Shown here: positions 17,101-21,744 of the stretch, one piece after another | How positions within the stretch are numbered: position 1 is the first letter of the stretch | How the letters are laid out: every line of letters begins with the position of its first letter | Assembly: GCA_019648995.1 (NCBI GenBank) | Contig: BLXT01006425.1 | Location: forward strand, 94,055-115,798 | From: Plakobranchus ocellatus | Taxonomy: Eukaryota; Mollusca; Gastropoda; Plakobranchidae | Reading direction: 5' to 3' | Length of the DNA: 21,744 nucleotides | Translations under genes and position numbers: made by a program | The notes under the pieces: model-generated | What the model saw: only the letters and a program-made list of their open reading frames with translations | The model's database searches: none | What the model was told of the DNA's origin: nothing

Positions 17101-17522
17101 TAGATAAGTATCTGAGATTTAGTAAGAATAAAATACGCTTAGCCAATTATTTCAAATTCATATAAAGATACCCTACACCTTGTTTTTATGATAGCATTGA
17201 TAGCAATGTGACTGAATAAAAATTTTTTTTTTAAATGTATAGCTCGTGAAATGCAATGCACTACTCGAAGTTTACCAAAACCAATATTCACAATTTGAAT
17301 CTTGCATCTCACGACAAGAAACATAAAACAGACATAAACAAAGATAAAATTGCAAATCAAATGCTACTGCAACCGTGCTCTCTCCTTAAAGTCGAAATAT
17401 AGCAAGATGGCCAACTTACCCAACATTGATCACGTTCCAGATCCAGGCCTTGGGGAATAAAGGCGTGACTTGTTTTTCAAAATTCATGAAGTGGTCTTCT
17501 TTTGACACATCCGACCATTCGC
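26..17522 (-). CDS. A2M-like: Alpha-2-macroglobulin-like thioester protein gene, partial (15 exons, both ends outside window)
   Basis: The product belongs to the A2M/C3/CD109 thioester family: secreted proteins that trap proteases or tag surfaces through a reactive Cys-Gln thioester. Joined exons are 17522-17420, 14267-14039, 12472-12329, 12018-11919, 9111-9019, 8588-8412, 7341-7010, 6428-6251, 5574-5372, 5073-4837, 4066-3942, 2476-2383, 1705-1622, 1372-1264 and 103-26. They total 2286 bp, about 761 residues, in one open frame with matching phases at all 14 junctions. Counting from the first full codon at 17520, the post-bait/MG6 end is 1-34, MG7 about 35-185, the first CUB half about 186-222, the thioester domain about 223-530 (GCGEQ at 242-246), the second CUB half about 530-605 and the receptor-binding domain about 606-761. 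A C-x-C pair in MG7 (VCVC) and the C-terminal YYET...C pattern resemble A2M more than C3, which is known from family members rather than computed here. The first half of the protein lies past 17522, and the gene also runs off the left edge. CD109 or another invertebrate TEP is the alternative name. Confidence 0.93.
104..1263 (-). other. Intron between exons 15 and 14
   Basis: This is AT-rich sequence with several A or T homopolymers (near 342-360 and 678-692). I found no exon, RNA gene or transposon ends. The part from 430 to 640 is slightly richer in G+C and could be an old repeat copy, but I cannot name it. Confidence 0.6.
1264..1372 (-). CDS. A2M-like: A2M-like exon 14: receptor-binding domain (DVRVVEYYET)
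   Basis: Thirty-six codons plus one base run from acceptor GACTATAG to donor ACTG|GTATGT (phase 1). It encodes LSRKAKMYPVDVVQDQDLRV, then ARPKAADVRVVEYYET, matching the family end (L)KPA.VKVYDYYE. An internal CAG at 1367-1365 is a better-looking acceptor, but only the TATAG acceptor keeps phase 0 and gives the expected number of residues between LYLDE and VVQD. Confidence 0.87.
1622..1705 (-). CDS. A2M-like: A2M-like exon 13: receptor-binding domain (VEEEGLLHLYLDE)
   Basis: The exon is exactly 28 codons, phase 0 to phase 0, acceptor GCCCTTCAG, donor GAG|GTCAGT. It encodes LENMSPKLGIKRVDYVEEEG then LLHLYLDE, matching L......(V)KR.E....(V/L).LY(F/L)DE in family members. Lys residues at the start of this stretch fall near the lysines used for LRP1 binding in vertebrate A2M; equivalence is not established. 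Confidence 0.88.
1706..2382 (-). other. Intron between exons 13 and 12
   Basis: AT-rich intron without coding signature. A cluster of short TTAGTT/TTAGCT words occurs at 1750-1860 but no clear repeat period is visible. Confidence 0.55.
2383..2476 (-). CDS. A2M-like: A2M-like exon 12: receptor-binding domain (GMGLITLRMVTSW)
   Basis: One base plus 31 codons run between ATTTACCTTCAG and CAG|GTATAG (phase 0). The peptide SRTGHSVSKGMGLITLRMV continues TSWSPLPSSLAQ. It matches the receptor-binding domain strand S.(G/N)M.(I/L)..(V/I)KM.SGF.P...SL. The exon is too short to appear as an open frame in its own right; alignment and the phase-2/phase-1 join with exon 11 support it. Confidence 0.86.
2573..2720. 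repeat. CAT/ATC trinucleotide microsatellite
   Basis: An interrupted run of CAT, CAC and CGT triplets lies in the intron between exons 12 and 11. It opens one low-complexity reading frame of Ile/Val residues on the plus strand, which is not a gene. A CT-rich stretch follows up to about 3180. Confidence 0.9.
3050..3180. repeat. Pyrimidine-rich low-complexity tract
   Basis: C/T-rich sequence with repeated CTCTCT and TTTCTC words and no regular unit. It lies within the intron between exons 12 and 11. Confidence 0.6.
3300..3985 (-). repeat. Degenerate tandem array of exon-11 3' end plus donor (units about 110-130 bp)
   Basis: The plus-strand word CTAATGTGTAGAGTCCTGTG at 3321-3340 closely matches TTAATGTACAGTGTCCTGTG at 3948-3967, which is the 3' end of exon 11. 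Weaker copies lie at about 3413-3460, 3560-3650 and 3822-3910. Read on the gene strand, a GT stands at or close to the exon-11 donor position in the 3832, 3566 and 3314 copies (real donor 3941). The copies also share a downstream purine-rich (gene-strand pyrimidine-rich) block and a GATGTAAGAGGG-type word. A SINE interrupts the array at about 3645-3786. The copies are decayed and not used in the gene model. Confidence 0.75.
3645..3786 (-). mobile_element. tRNA-derived SINE, 5'-damaged copy
   Basis: On the minus strand this reads GCGTCGG, then ATCTGCAGGGATCC, a B-box-like GCGGGTTCGAGC, then GGCCTGACGGAGGGCCTTAA and CTGAGATCACCTTG. It matches the copy at 10895-11062 along its length. The A-box segment present in the other copy is deleted here. 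A short A/C-rich tail lies at about 3645-3660. It is inserted inside the degenerate exon-11 array. Confidence 0.8.
3942..4066 (-). CDS. A2M-like: A2M-like exon 11: receptor-binding domain start
   Basis: This exon gives 41 codons plus two bases between CTACCAAG and AAA|GTGAGA, ending phase 2. It encodes ANVRYNKPVRADKTHFVLK, LFVRPYQHDQDRCDHRT and LYIKI, following the family pattern x.RYN......F.L.V......C....L.I. The acceptor lacks a long pyrimidine run and the donor is AA|GTGAG, but both joins keep frame and alignment. The 3' half of this exon and its donor recur as decayed tandem copies in the intron downstream (3300-3900). Confidence 0.85.
4161..4206. repeat. CA-rich microsatellite
   Basis: Interrupted (CA)n with CACACC and CACTC variants, just upstream (gene sense) of exon 11. 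Confidence 0.8.
4544..4735. repeat. Purine-rich degenerate repeat (GGGAGRT-like)
   Basis: A G/A-rich strand with loosely repeated GATGG, GGGAGGT and GGTGAGA words lies about 100 bp downstream (gene sense) of exon 10. No fixed unit could be set. Such purine/pyrimidine asymmetric tracts can adopt non-B DNA, which is inference only. Confidence 0.6.
4837..5073 (-). CDS. A2M-like: A2M-like exon 10: DTVVALDAL and second CUB half
   Basis: The exon is exactly 79 codons, phase 0 to phase 0, acceptor TTTCGCAG, donor CAG|GTTAGT. It begins DTVVALDALSQFA, completing STQDTVVAL, the last helix of the thioester domain. It continues through the second half of the split CUB domain (LKVEVILKSTA, AKFYVFKGETKTRFLLQ) and ends FTNGTGCALVQ, the family's G.GC..VQ step before the receptor-binding domain. 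Confidence 0.95.
5372..5574 (-). CDS. A2M-like: A2M-like exon 9: AEVEMTSYALMSYL ... GGFASTQ
   Basis: This exon gives two bases plus 67 codons between CTGAACAG and CAG|GTAAGG, ending phase 0. It encodes MYWTRG, then APSAEVEMTSYALMSYL and IALWLSRQRNPLGGFASTQ. Both blocks are near-universal in this family: A.SAEVEMTSY.LL.YL, and I..WL..QRN..GGF.STQ. No frame damage is seen. Confidence 0.96.
5575..6250 (-). other. Intron between exons 9 and 8 (GC-AG)
   Basis: AT-rich intron bounded by the GC donor at 6250-6249 and a CAG acceptor at 5577-5575. It holds a poly-A plus (AT)n stretch at 6082-6118 and nothing else recognisable. Confidence 0.6.
6082..6118. repeat. Poly-A followed by (AT)n
   Basis: About 18 A residues are followed directly by about 18 bases of alternating AT. 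It could be the tail of an old retroposed copy, but no body is recognisable. Confidence 0.75.
6251..6428 (-). CDS. A2M-like: A2M-like exon 8: thioester domain helices
   Basis: The exon opens in phase 0 after TTTTTTTTCAG and encodes DRTILDAMHCINDELIE, SRLDPYTLALVLLANIKK and LHDKATKD. The pattern Y-T-x-A-L-x-x-x-A is the family's DxYxxALxAYAxAL helix. No GT donor in a sensible place gives the phase 1 needed by exon 9. G|GCAAGT at 6250 is a good GC-type donor and yields KATKDDKHMYW with no insertion. A weak GT donor further on (TA|GTTTTT, around 6234) would also keep frame but would add several residues. Confidence 0.85.
6642..6720. repeat. (GT)n microsatellite with G/T-rich flank
   Basis: Perfect TG dinucleotides at about 6657-6676 are followed by GGAGG/TTTT blocks and one ambiguous base (N at 6721). 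It sits in the intron between exons 8 and 7. Confidence 0.85.
7010..7341 (-). CDS. A2M-like: A2M-like exon 7: thioester domain core
   Basis: This is the largest exon (332 bp: two bases plus 110 codons) between TTTTCCACAG and GAA|GTATGT, ending phase 0. It encodes GYQRAFNYRHKDGSFSAFG, VWLTAFVVKSFAQAQ, FIDRDSL, NGCFRETG, SSYMMGG and GALTAFVVMALMEAG. These match the alpha/alpha-toroid helices of the thioester domain in family order. The residue aligned with the catalytic His of C3 (I-H-x-x-M-x-GG) and Asn of A2M is Ser, codon 7117-7115, about 114 residues after the thioester Cys. Confidence 0.96.
7771..8420 (-). repeat. 37-bp minisatellite that includes the exon-6 splice donor
   Basis: About seventeen units begin with GACTGTG-type words. 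The first five start at 7771, 7808, 7845, 7882 and 7919, an exact 37-bp period; later ones vary from about 34 to 62 bp. The plus-strand unit is roughly GACTGTGCATCACTAACGAA followed by CCTATCTCTAGTTGGAA. The last unit (8391-8420), GACTGTGCATCACTTACGTA then CCTAGCTCCA, contains the exon-6 donor (GTACGT at 8411-8406) and the last exon bases. Most other units keep an AGGT or a related word in the donor position on the gene strand. Confidence 0.88.
8412..8588 (-). CDS. A2M-like: A2M-like exon 6: thioester motif GCGEQ
   Basis: The exon is 177 bp: two bases, 58 codons, one base. The acceptor is TGTTGCCAG and the donor CTAG|GTACGT. It encodes DIIGAALHNLDSLVRMPTG, then CGEQ and HMIGF. The GCGEQ pentapeptide at 8532-8518 is the hallmark of the family; Cys and Gln form the internal thioester. 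His follows the motif where most members have Asn (GCGEQNM). The following helix LVLNYLVNTGSVQ matches the V..YL..T..... stretch. The last bases and the donor are shared with a 37-bp minisatellite (7771-8420). Confidence 0.97.
8850..9000. repeat. GAT/GATGGT trinucleotide-rich tract
   Basis: An interrupted (GAT)n with TAT, AAT and GGT variants ends about 20 bp from exon 5. It produces low-complexity open frames (Asp-rich on one strand, Ile- or Met-rich in others) that are not genes. A purine-rich AAAGAAAAAG block lies beside it at 8690-8755. Confidence 0.85.
9019..9111 (-). CDS. A2M-like: A2M-like exon 5: first CUB half, up to VIG|D
   Basis: This exon gives two bases, thirty codons and one base, between acceptor TATATATAG and donor ATAG|GTAGAT. 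It encodes GFPLYEEVLLQLPKGKE and then GEVQVI. The end V-Q-V-I-G joins the next exon as VQVIGDIIG, matching the conserved V-x-V-x-GD-I-L-G entry into the thioester domain. Compared with human A2M this CUB segment is shorter by roughly 10-15 residues and has no Cys. Confidence 0.88.
9112..9940 (-). other. 5-proximal part of intron between exons 5 and 4: nothing recognised
   Basis: AT-rich sequence with no coding signature, terminal repeats or RNA gene that I could recognise. Confidence 0.5.
9940..10290. repeat. Degenerate 65-117 bp tandem repeat
   Basis: The word TTACATTAAAAC recurs at 9982, 10058, 10123 and 10240 with small changes. Each time it is followed by a (G)ACA-rich stretch and a TAAAGTAC- or TAAAGTAA-type word, and preceded by a CTTACCTTACAGTG-like block (10032, 10150-10180, 10210). 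Unit lengths vary, so this is an old, eroded array. Confidence 0.6.
10369..10437. other. Assembly gap (69 N)
   Basis: A run of N lies between a C/T-rich stretch and a TTG-rich microsatellite. The true length of the gap is unknown. Confidence 0.99.
10438..10894. repeat. Compound microsatellite: TTG, GAT and TTC blocks
   Basis: Successive blocks of (TTG)n, (GAT)n, (TTG)n and then (TTC)n run to about 10725, followed by a second TTG/TTA block and a short TTC run. The block order gives long repetitive open frames on both strands (Gln/His/Glu-rich on minus, Leu/Phe-rich on plus) that also cross the N gap; they are not genes. Confidence 0.93.
10895..11062 (+). mobile_element. tRNA-derived SINE, near-complete, with target site duplication
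   Basis: The head reads GGGAGCGTCGGTGGCACAG, with an A-box-like GTGGCACAGTGG at about 10906-10917 and a B box GGTTCGAGCCC at 10960-10970, about 50 bases apart as in pol III promoters. A tRNA-unrelated body (GGCCTGACGGAGAGCC, CTGAGATCACCTTG) and an A-rich tail (11041-11062) follow. A 13-bp flanking repeat, TCTTCTTCTTAGT (10882-10894) and TCTTCTCCTTAGT (11063-11075), differs at one base and fits a target-site duplication. The low-complexity surroundings reduce its weight. Confidence 0.85.
11072..11176. repeat. Compound microsatellite: (TAG)n (GGA)n (GCA)n
   Basis: Three trinucleotide blocks follow one another directly after the SINE tail: TAG to about 11119, GGA to about 11136, GCA to about 11176. 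The change of motif by single substitutions (TAG, AGG, AGC) suggests stepwise turnover of one repeat. Confidence 0.93.
11177..11918 (-). other. Donor-proximal part of intron between exons 5 and 4: nothing recognised
   Basis: AT-rich sequence with a short (AT)n at 11309-11319 and a G-rich GTGTGG/GGGAG stretch at 11671-11745. No exon or element is recognised. Confidence 0.5.
11919..12018 (-). CDS. A2M-like: A2M-like exon 4: MG7 end into CUB (RKMLVKV)
   Basis: The exon starts in phase 0 after TAATTGCAG and encodes ATSVAGKCRQTRDID, then EVHRKMLVKV. This aligns with the family (A)V(K/R)RxLLVEPEG, with KVNG replacing EPEG. The strongest donor by consensus is AAG|GTGAGT (exon end 11923), but that leaves a phase-0 end which cannot join the next exon in frame. 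The second GT four bases later (GTGA|GTCGCT, end 11919) gives phase 1, restores an Asn codon and aligns residue for residue, so I chose it. Confidence 0.8.
12329..12472 (-). CDS. A2M-like: A2M-like exon 3: MG7 core with C-x-C
   Basis: The exon is exactly 48 codons, phase 0 at both ends, with acceptor CCTTGCAG and donor AAG|GTAAGT. It encodes VQLTLDLSKKFKVL, then GPVCVCGGKPYKAKYSL, then GSLHVKAK. The VCVC pair sits where human A2M has C-I-C, the MG7 disulphide site, and the strand pattern around it (L...F.VL / Y...Y.L / L.VKA) is that of an MG beta-sandwich. Confidence 0.9.
12473..14038 (-). other. Intron between exons 3 and 2
   Basis: It contains a (GT)n microsatellite at 12721-12748. Several open frames on the plus strand (for example 12785-13045 and 13054-13458) have no recognisable protein features, no splice context and no repeat signature, so I treat them as chance. 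Confidence 0.55.
12721..12748. repeat. (GT)n microsatellite
   Basis: About thirteen uninterrupted GT units in the intron between exons 3 and 2. Confidence 0.93.
14039..14267 (-). CDS. A2M-like: A2M-like exon 2: MG7 start, TAPDTLSTW motif
   Basis: This exon gives one base plus 76 codons between a TTGTCCAG acceptor and an AAG|GTAAAC donor (phase 0). The segment ETAPDTLSTW matches the very conserved (V/A)PDTIT(S/E)W motif at the MG6-MG7 boundary. It is followed by KALCLHWEKGFGMSDVTSL, the equivalent of AFCLS...G(L/I)G. The last residues NNLENCMK match the family N-Y-L-x-x-C step, whose Cys normally pairs with the C-x-C in the next exon. The join to exon 1 restores a Gly codon (GG+T). Confidence 0.93.
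14590..14904 (+). pseudogene. LINE (non-LTR retrotransposon) reverse transcriptase C-terminal tail, remnant
   Basis: An open frame on the plus strand, opposite to the host gene, carries the C-terminal signature common to many non-LTR ORF2 proteins. It reads MDRKKSNELVLKEANLERSL, then IKTIRQRQQQFLGHICRH, LEHLAITGKIEGKR, RARQRITFLENLKSW and a WRNMIANVC ending in RQGT and a stop. Known tails follow the same order: NE-VL..A...RSLL-TI..RQ..F.GHI.R..-L......GKI.G.R.RGRQR-T.L..L..W-WR.M.A.V. The 50 residues upstream in this frame (from 14437) show no similarity to reverse transcriptase, so the catalytic part is missing and the copy looks 5'-truncated. No poly-A or target duplication was found. The family is RTE/Jockey-like by resemblance only. 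Confidence 0.8.
15075..15865. mobile_element. Non-autonomous TIR DNA transposon, 791 bp
   Basis: Both ends carry the same inverted sequence. The left end starts GTGACGCGTTCTGTCAAACC and continues GGGGCATAAGGTACCCT; the right end, read on the other strand, starts GTGATGCGTTCTATCAAAAC and continues GGGGCATAAGGTACCCT. The outer 37 bases differ at three places and weaker similarity extends to about 55 bases. AAAT lies on both sides (15071-15074 and 15866-15869), fitting a 4-bp target-site duplication. The AT-rich interior has no transposase frame. I could not assign a superfamily. Confidence 0.82.
15870..17419. other. Intron between exons 2 and 1, right part: possible decayed coding remnant
   Basis: From about 16020 to 16900 on the plus strand the composition is more coding-like than the surrounding intron, and short open stretches continue across stops and frame changes, for example CHHAVFMPVLRLFWDGLN near 16090-16140 and NAEHCQFCRDLLPQKTYP near 16690-16740. 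I cannot name a family, and chance is possible. The rest is AT-rich and featureless. Confidence 0.3.
17420..17522 (-). CDS. A2M-like: A2M-like exon 1 of window: end of bait/MG6 region
   Basis: Thirty-three full codons run between a TTTGTTCCAG acceptor and a GTAAGT donor; the exon starts with two bases and ends in phase 2. The peptide contains LFPKAWIWNVINV, matching the family signature FPE(T/S)W(I/L)W that follows the bait or anaphylatoxin-linked segment. The acidic stretch before it (EWSDVSKEDHF) lies where the bait region ends. The 5' side is occupied by a minisatellite, and no further upstream exon is visible in the window. Confidence 0.88.
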
Positions 17523-17833
17523 CTGGAACAAACATAGATCCATACAACAAATTAAATCAAGAAAAAAAAGTGTCTAGAAGATAATCACGATGGGCCAGAT
17601 TTTTGTAGTTGGAAATTCATTTCTTTATTAGGTGACCTTAGTCAGGAAAAAATAGATTAAAACAAAAAAAATTTGGGACATAAAGAAAACTATTTATATT
17701 CATCATAAGAATAACAAATTGTTCCACTTGCTATTGGGATGCCAAGGCACTTCATCTTGAATGATTTTATGATCTTGGCAGGGTGTTTAGTAATTAAATA
17801 AAATATTTATAAAACTCCATTACATTCTCGAGA
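17523..17833 (-). other. Intron upstream of exon 1, flank of the minisatellite
   Basis: AT-rich sequence with poly-A runs near 17561 and 17660. No exon matching the bait region or MG6 was found. Confidence 0.5.
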
Positions 17834-20800
17834 CTCTACTCACATCGGCGTGACACCAGTCGAGATTCTGTGACTCTTCTCGGGTTTCCGTGTCTCTAGT
17901 CCGGCCCCTGTATCCCTAGCCCACACCCTGTGTCTCTCGCCCAACCCCTGTCTCTAGTCTAACCCCTGTGTCTCTAGTCCGGCACCTGTATCCAAGCGCA
18001 GCCAAGGTATTCCTAGCCCAACCCCCTGCGTCTATAGTCAAAAACCTGTGTCTCTAGTCCAGCCCCAGTGTCTCTACTCCATCTCCTGTGTCTTTAGTCC
18101 AACCCGTGTGTCTCTGATCCGGCACCTGTATCCCTAGTTAAACAATTGTATCCCTAGTCCAACCTCTCTGTCTCTAGTCCGGCACCTGTATCCATGGCCT
18201 AACCCCTGTGTCTCTACCCCAACCCATGTCCCTAGTCCAACCACAGTGTCTCTAGTCCAAGTACTGGGTCCTTACCACAATCCCTGTGTCTCTAGCCCGG
18301 CACCTGTATCCCTAGCCTAGCCCCTGTGACTCTAGTCCAACCCTTATGTCTCTACCCCAACCCCTGCGTCTCTAGTCCAGCACCTGGAACCTTAACCCAA
18401 CCCCTGTGTCTCTAACCCAATCCCTGCCTCTAGTCCAACCCCTGTATCCCTAGTCACATTTCTGTTTCTCTAGCCCGGCTGTATCCCTATCCCTACGCCA
18501 TTATCTCTACCCCTACACCTGCTAGTCAGACTCCTTTGTCTCTAGCCCGGCACCTGTATCTCTAGAGCAACCCCTGTATCTCTACCCATACCCCTGTCTC
18601 TAGTCCACCTCCTATGTCTCTAGTGCGGCACCTGTATCCTTAGCTCAACCCCTGTGTCTCTAGCACGGGACCTGTATCCCTAGCCGAACACATGTGTCTC
18701 TACCCAAACCCCTGTCTCTAGCCCAACCCCTGTGTCTCTAGTCAAACCCTTATATCCCTAGAAAAACCCCAGTATCCCTAGCCCAACACCTGCGTCTCTA
18801 GTCAAACCCCTGTGTCTCTACCCCAACGTCTGTGTCACTAATTCAACCTGTGTGTCTCTAGCCCGGCACATATATCCCTAGTCCAACCACTGTATTCCTA
18901 GTCCAAGCTCTGTTTTCTCTAGTCCCGCACATGTATCCCTGTCCCAACCCCTGTGTCTGTACCCCAACCCCTTTGTCTCTAGTCCAACCACTATGTCTCT
19001 ACCCCAACCCCTGTGTCTCTAACCTGGCACCTGTATCCCTAGCCTAACCCGTGTGTCTCGACCATAATCCCTATCTCTAGTCCAACTAATGTGTCTTTAG
19101 TTCAACTCCTGTGTCTCTACCCCAACCCCATTGCCTCTAGCCCGCCACCTGTATCTCTAGACCAGCCTATTTGTCTCTACCCCAACGCCTGTCTCTAGTG
19201 AAACACCTGTGAGCCTATTTGTCTCTACCCCAACGCCTGTCTCTAGTCAAACACCTGTGACCCTACTGCATCCCCTCTGTCTCTACCCAAATATATCCCT
19301 AGTCGAACCACTGTATTCATAGTCCAACCTCTGTGTCTCTAGTCCCGCACATGTATCCCTGTCCCAATTCCTGTGTCTGTACCCCAACCCCTGTGTCTCC
19401 AGTCCAACCCATATGTGTCTACCCCAACCCCTGAGTCTCTAGCGCGGCACCTATATTCCTAGCCCAGCCCCTGTATCTCTAGCCCGACACCTGTATCCCT
19501 AGCCCAACCACATTGTCTCTAGTCCAACCCCTGTGTCTCTACCCAAACCCATGTGTATCTAGTCCGGCACCTGTATCCCTAGCGCATCCCCGGTGTCTCT
19601 ACCCCAACCGCTGTCTCTAGTCCAACCCCTGTATCCCTAATAACACCCCTATGTATGTAGTCTCGCACCTGTAGCCCTAGCCAAACCTCTGTATATCTAC
19701 CCCTATCCCTGTCTCTAGTGCAACCCCTGTGCCTGTAAACAAGCTTCTGTATCCCCAGCCCAAACCCTGTGTCTCTACCCCAACCCCTGTGTCTCTAATC
19801 CGGCACATGTATACCTAGTCCAACCTCTCTTTCCCAAGCCCAACCCCTGCGTCTATAGTACAACCCATGTGTCTCTAGTCCACCCCTGTGTATCTAGTGC
19901 AACTCCAGTGTCTCTACCCCAACCCCTGTGTCTCTAGTCCAACCCCTCTGTCTGTAGTCCAACCCATGTCACTCTACTCCATACCCAGTGTCTCTTACCC
20001 GTCACCTATATCCCTAGTCCAACCCCTGTGTCTCCAGTAAATCCCCTGTGTCTCTAGTCCAGCCCCTGTGTATCTAGTCCAACCCCTATGTCTTTAGTCT
20101 AGCCCCTGTGTCTATACACCAGCCTCTGTATCTCTGGTCCAGCCCCTGTATCTCTACTCCAGCCCTTGTGTCTCTGGTCCATTCCTTGTGTCTCAAGTCC
20201 AGCAGCTCTGTCTCTAGTCCAGCCCCTGTGTCTCTAGTCTAGCCCCTGTGTTTCTAGCCAAGTCTCTGTGTGTCTAGTCCAGCTCTTGTGTCTCTAGTCC
20301 AGCCCCTGTGCCTCTAGCTCAGTCTCTGTATGTCTAGTCCAGCTCTTGTGTCTCTAGTCCAGCCCATGTGGTTCTAGTCCAGCCCCTGTGTCTCTAGTTC
20401 AGCACCAGTTGTCTACCACAGCCCCAGTGTCTCTAGTTCAGCCCATGTGTCTTTGTGTGTCTACCACAGCCCCAGTGTCTAGTCCAGCACCCTATCCCTA
20501 GCTCAACCCCTTCATCTCTACCTCTACCCCTGTCTCTAGTCAAAGTCCTCTGTCTCTAGTCCGGCTCCTGTATCCATAGGCCAACCTCTGAGTCTCTACT
20601 CCGACCCGTGTCTCTAATCCAACTCCTGTGTCTCTAACCCAACCCCTGTCTCTAGTTAGACACCTTTGTCTCTAGCCCGGCACCTTTATCCCTAGACCAA
20701 CCACTGTCTCTAGTCCACCTCCTGTGTCTCTAGTCCGGCTCATATAACCCTAATCGAACCACTGTATTCTCTGTAGGCTCTGTGTCTCAAGTCTTCCGTC

Positions 20801-21744
20801 CAGCCTCTGTGTTCCTAGTCCAGGATCTGTGTCTCTAGATTTCTGTCCAGCGTCTGTGTTTCTAGTCCAGGCTCTGTGTCTCTAGTCTTCTGTCCAGCCT
20901 CTGTGATTCTAGTCCAACTTCTGTGTTTCTGTGTTTCTGTTCCAACCTCTGTGTCTCTACTATTCTAGTCCAGCCTGTGTGTTTCTATCCAAACTCTCTG
21001 TTTCTGTGTCTCTAGTCCAGTCTCCGTGTCCCCAATATTCTAGCCCAGCTTCTCTATCTGAAAGTCTCTTGGCCAGCTTCCGTATTTTTAGTCCAGCCTG
21101 ATCTCTGTCTTTGTGTCTCTAGTCCAGCCTCTCTGTGTCTGTGTCTCTTGCCCAATCTCTCTGTTTCTGAGTCTCTAGTCCAGTTTCCGTATTTCTAGTC
21201 CAGCCTCTGTGTCTCTGTGTCTCCAGTCCAGCGTCTGTTTCTCTGTGTCTCTAGTCCAGCCTCCGTGTCTGTGTATCTCCAGTCTAGCTTCCTTGTTTCT
21301 ACTCCAGCCTCTGTGTCTCTGTGTCCAGTCCAGCCTTTGTGTCTCTGTATCTCGAGTCCAGCCTCTGTGTTTCTAGTCCAGCCTCTGTGTCTCTAGTCTT
21401 CTGCTAGCTTCTCCGTTTCTGTGTCTCAGTCCAGTCTCAGTGTCCCTACTATTCTAGTCCAGCTTCTCTGACTGAAAGTCTCATGGCCAGCTTCCGTGTC
21501 TTTAGTCCAGCCTGTCCTCTATGTCTTTGGGTCTCTAGTCCAGCCTCTCTGTGTCTGTGTCTTTTGTCCAGTTTCCGTGTTTTCTAGTCCAGCCTCTCTG
21601 TCTCTGTGTCCCTAGTCCAGCCTCTCTGTTTTTATGTTTCTAGTCCAGCCTCTGTGTCTCTCTGTCTCTAGTCCAGCTTCCATGTTTCCAGTCCAGCCTC
21701 TCTGTCTATGTGTCTCACGTCCAGGCTCTCTGCCTCAATGTTTC
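17834..21744. repeat. Long minisatellite, 20-21 bp unit, about 3.9 kb, runs off right edge
   Basis: The plus-strand unit is about CTCTAGTCCAACCCCTGTGT, with a second common form CTAGTCCGGCACCTGTATCC; there are on the order of 190 copies. Zones differ. From 17.86 to 20.03 kb the two forms interleave with CTACCCCAACCCCTG. From 20.03 to 20.48 kb CCAGCCCCTGTGTCT dominates. From about 20.78 kb to the edge the unit is CCAGCCTCTGTGTCT with extra TGTCTC inserts. Longer-range duplication is visible: CTAGTCCCGCACATGTATCC occurs at 18919 and 19339 (420 bp apart), and the CTGAAAGTCTC...GGCCAGCTTCCGT block recurs about 414 bp apart near 21059 and 21473. The frequent TAG and the mixed 20/21-bp period exclude a protein-coding repeat. 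Confidence 0.95.

Noticed and set aside
17834-21744. CRISPR array, telomere or coding repeat
   Set aside because: There are no unique spacers, the unit is 20-21 bp in direct tandem in an animal genome, it lacks a telomeric motif, and stops occur in most units.
7771-21744. Common origin of the 37-bp array and the 20-21 bp array, both with CTCTAGT and CTGTG words
   Set aside because: The shared words are short and in different spacing; too little to claim relation without alignment scores.

Overview
The window reads as a draft-assembled animal (metazoan) genome. It has short exons in long introns with GT-AG borders, a tRNA-derived SINE, a LINE tail, a TIR element, microsatellites and minisatellites, and one run of N (10369-10437). 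The style of repeats and the invertebrate-type protein suggest a lophotrochozoan, perhaps a gastropod mollusc, but this placement is a low-confidence inference.

The window holds one recognisable host gene, on the minus strand. It is an alpha-2-macroglobulin (A2M)-like thioester protein gene. I could place fifteen consecutive coding exons from 17522 down to 26. Every exon-exon join is phase-compatible, and together they give about 761 residues without a stop. In protein order they cover the stretch just after the bait region, MG7, the first CUB half, the thioester domain with its GCGEQ motif (8532-8518), the second CUB half, the receptor-binding domain, and the start of a C-terminal tail. The N-terminal MG1-MG6/bait half lies beyond the right edge and the last exon(s) beyond the left edge. 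The residue at the thioester-catalytic position (His in C3, Asn in human A2M) is Ser here, and the MG7 region carries an A2M-style C-x-C pair.

The rest is intronic. From left to right it holds: unremarkable AT-rich intron (104-2382); a CAT microsatellite (about 2573-2720); a degenerate array of about 110-130 bp units (3300-3985) that includes the 3' half and splice donor of a receptor-binding exon, with a SINE inserted; a purine-rich tract (4544-4735); a 37-bp minisatellite (7771-8420) that ends inside the thioester exon and includes its splice donor; a GAT-type tract (8850-9000); a 65-117 bp degenerate repeat (9940-10280); a compound microsatellite block with the assembly gap and a SINE (10369-11176); a LINE ORF2 tail (14590-14904); a 791-bp TIR element with AAAT duplications (15075-15865); and a 3.9-kb minisatellite of 20-21 bp units that runs off the right edge (17834-21744).

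The most interesting pattern is that two introns of this gene each carry a different tandem array whose unit includes the end of the upstream exon and its 5' splice site. This produces rows of decoy donors and, in one case, exon-like protein fragments.
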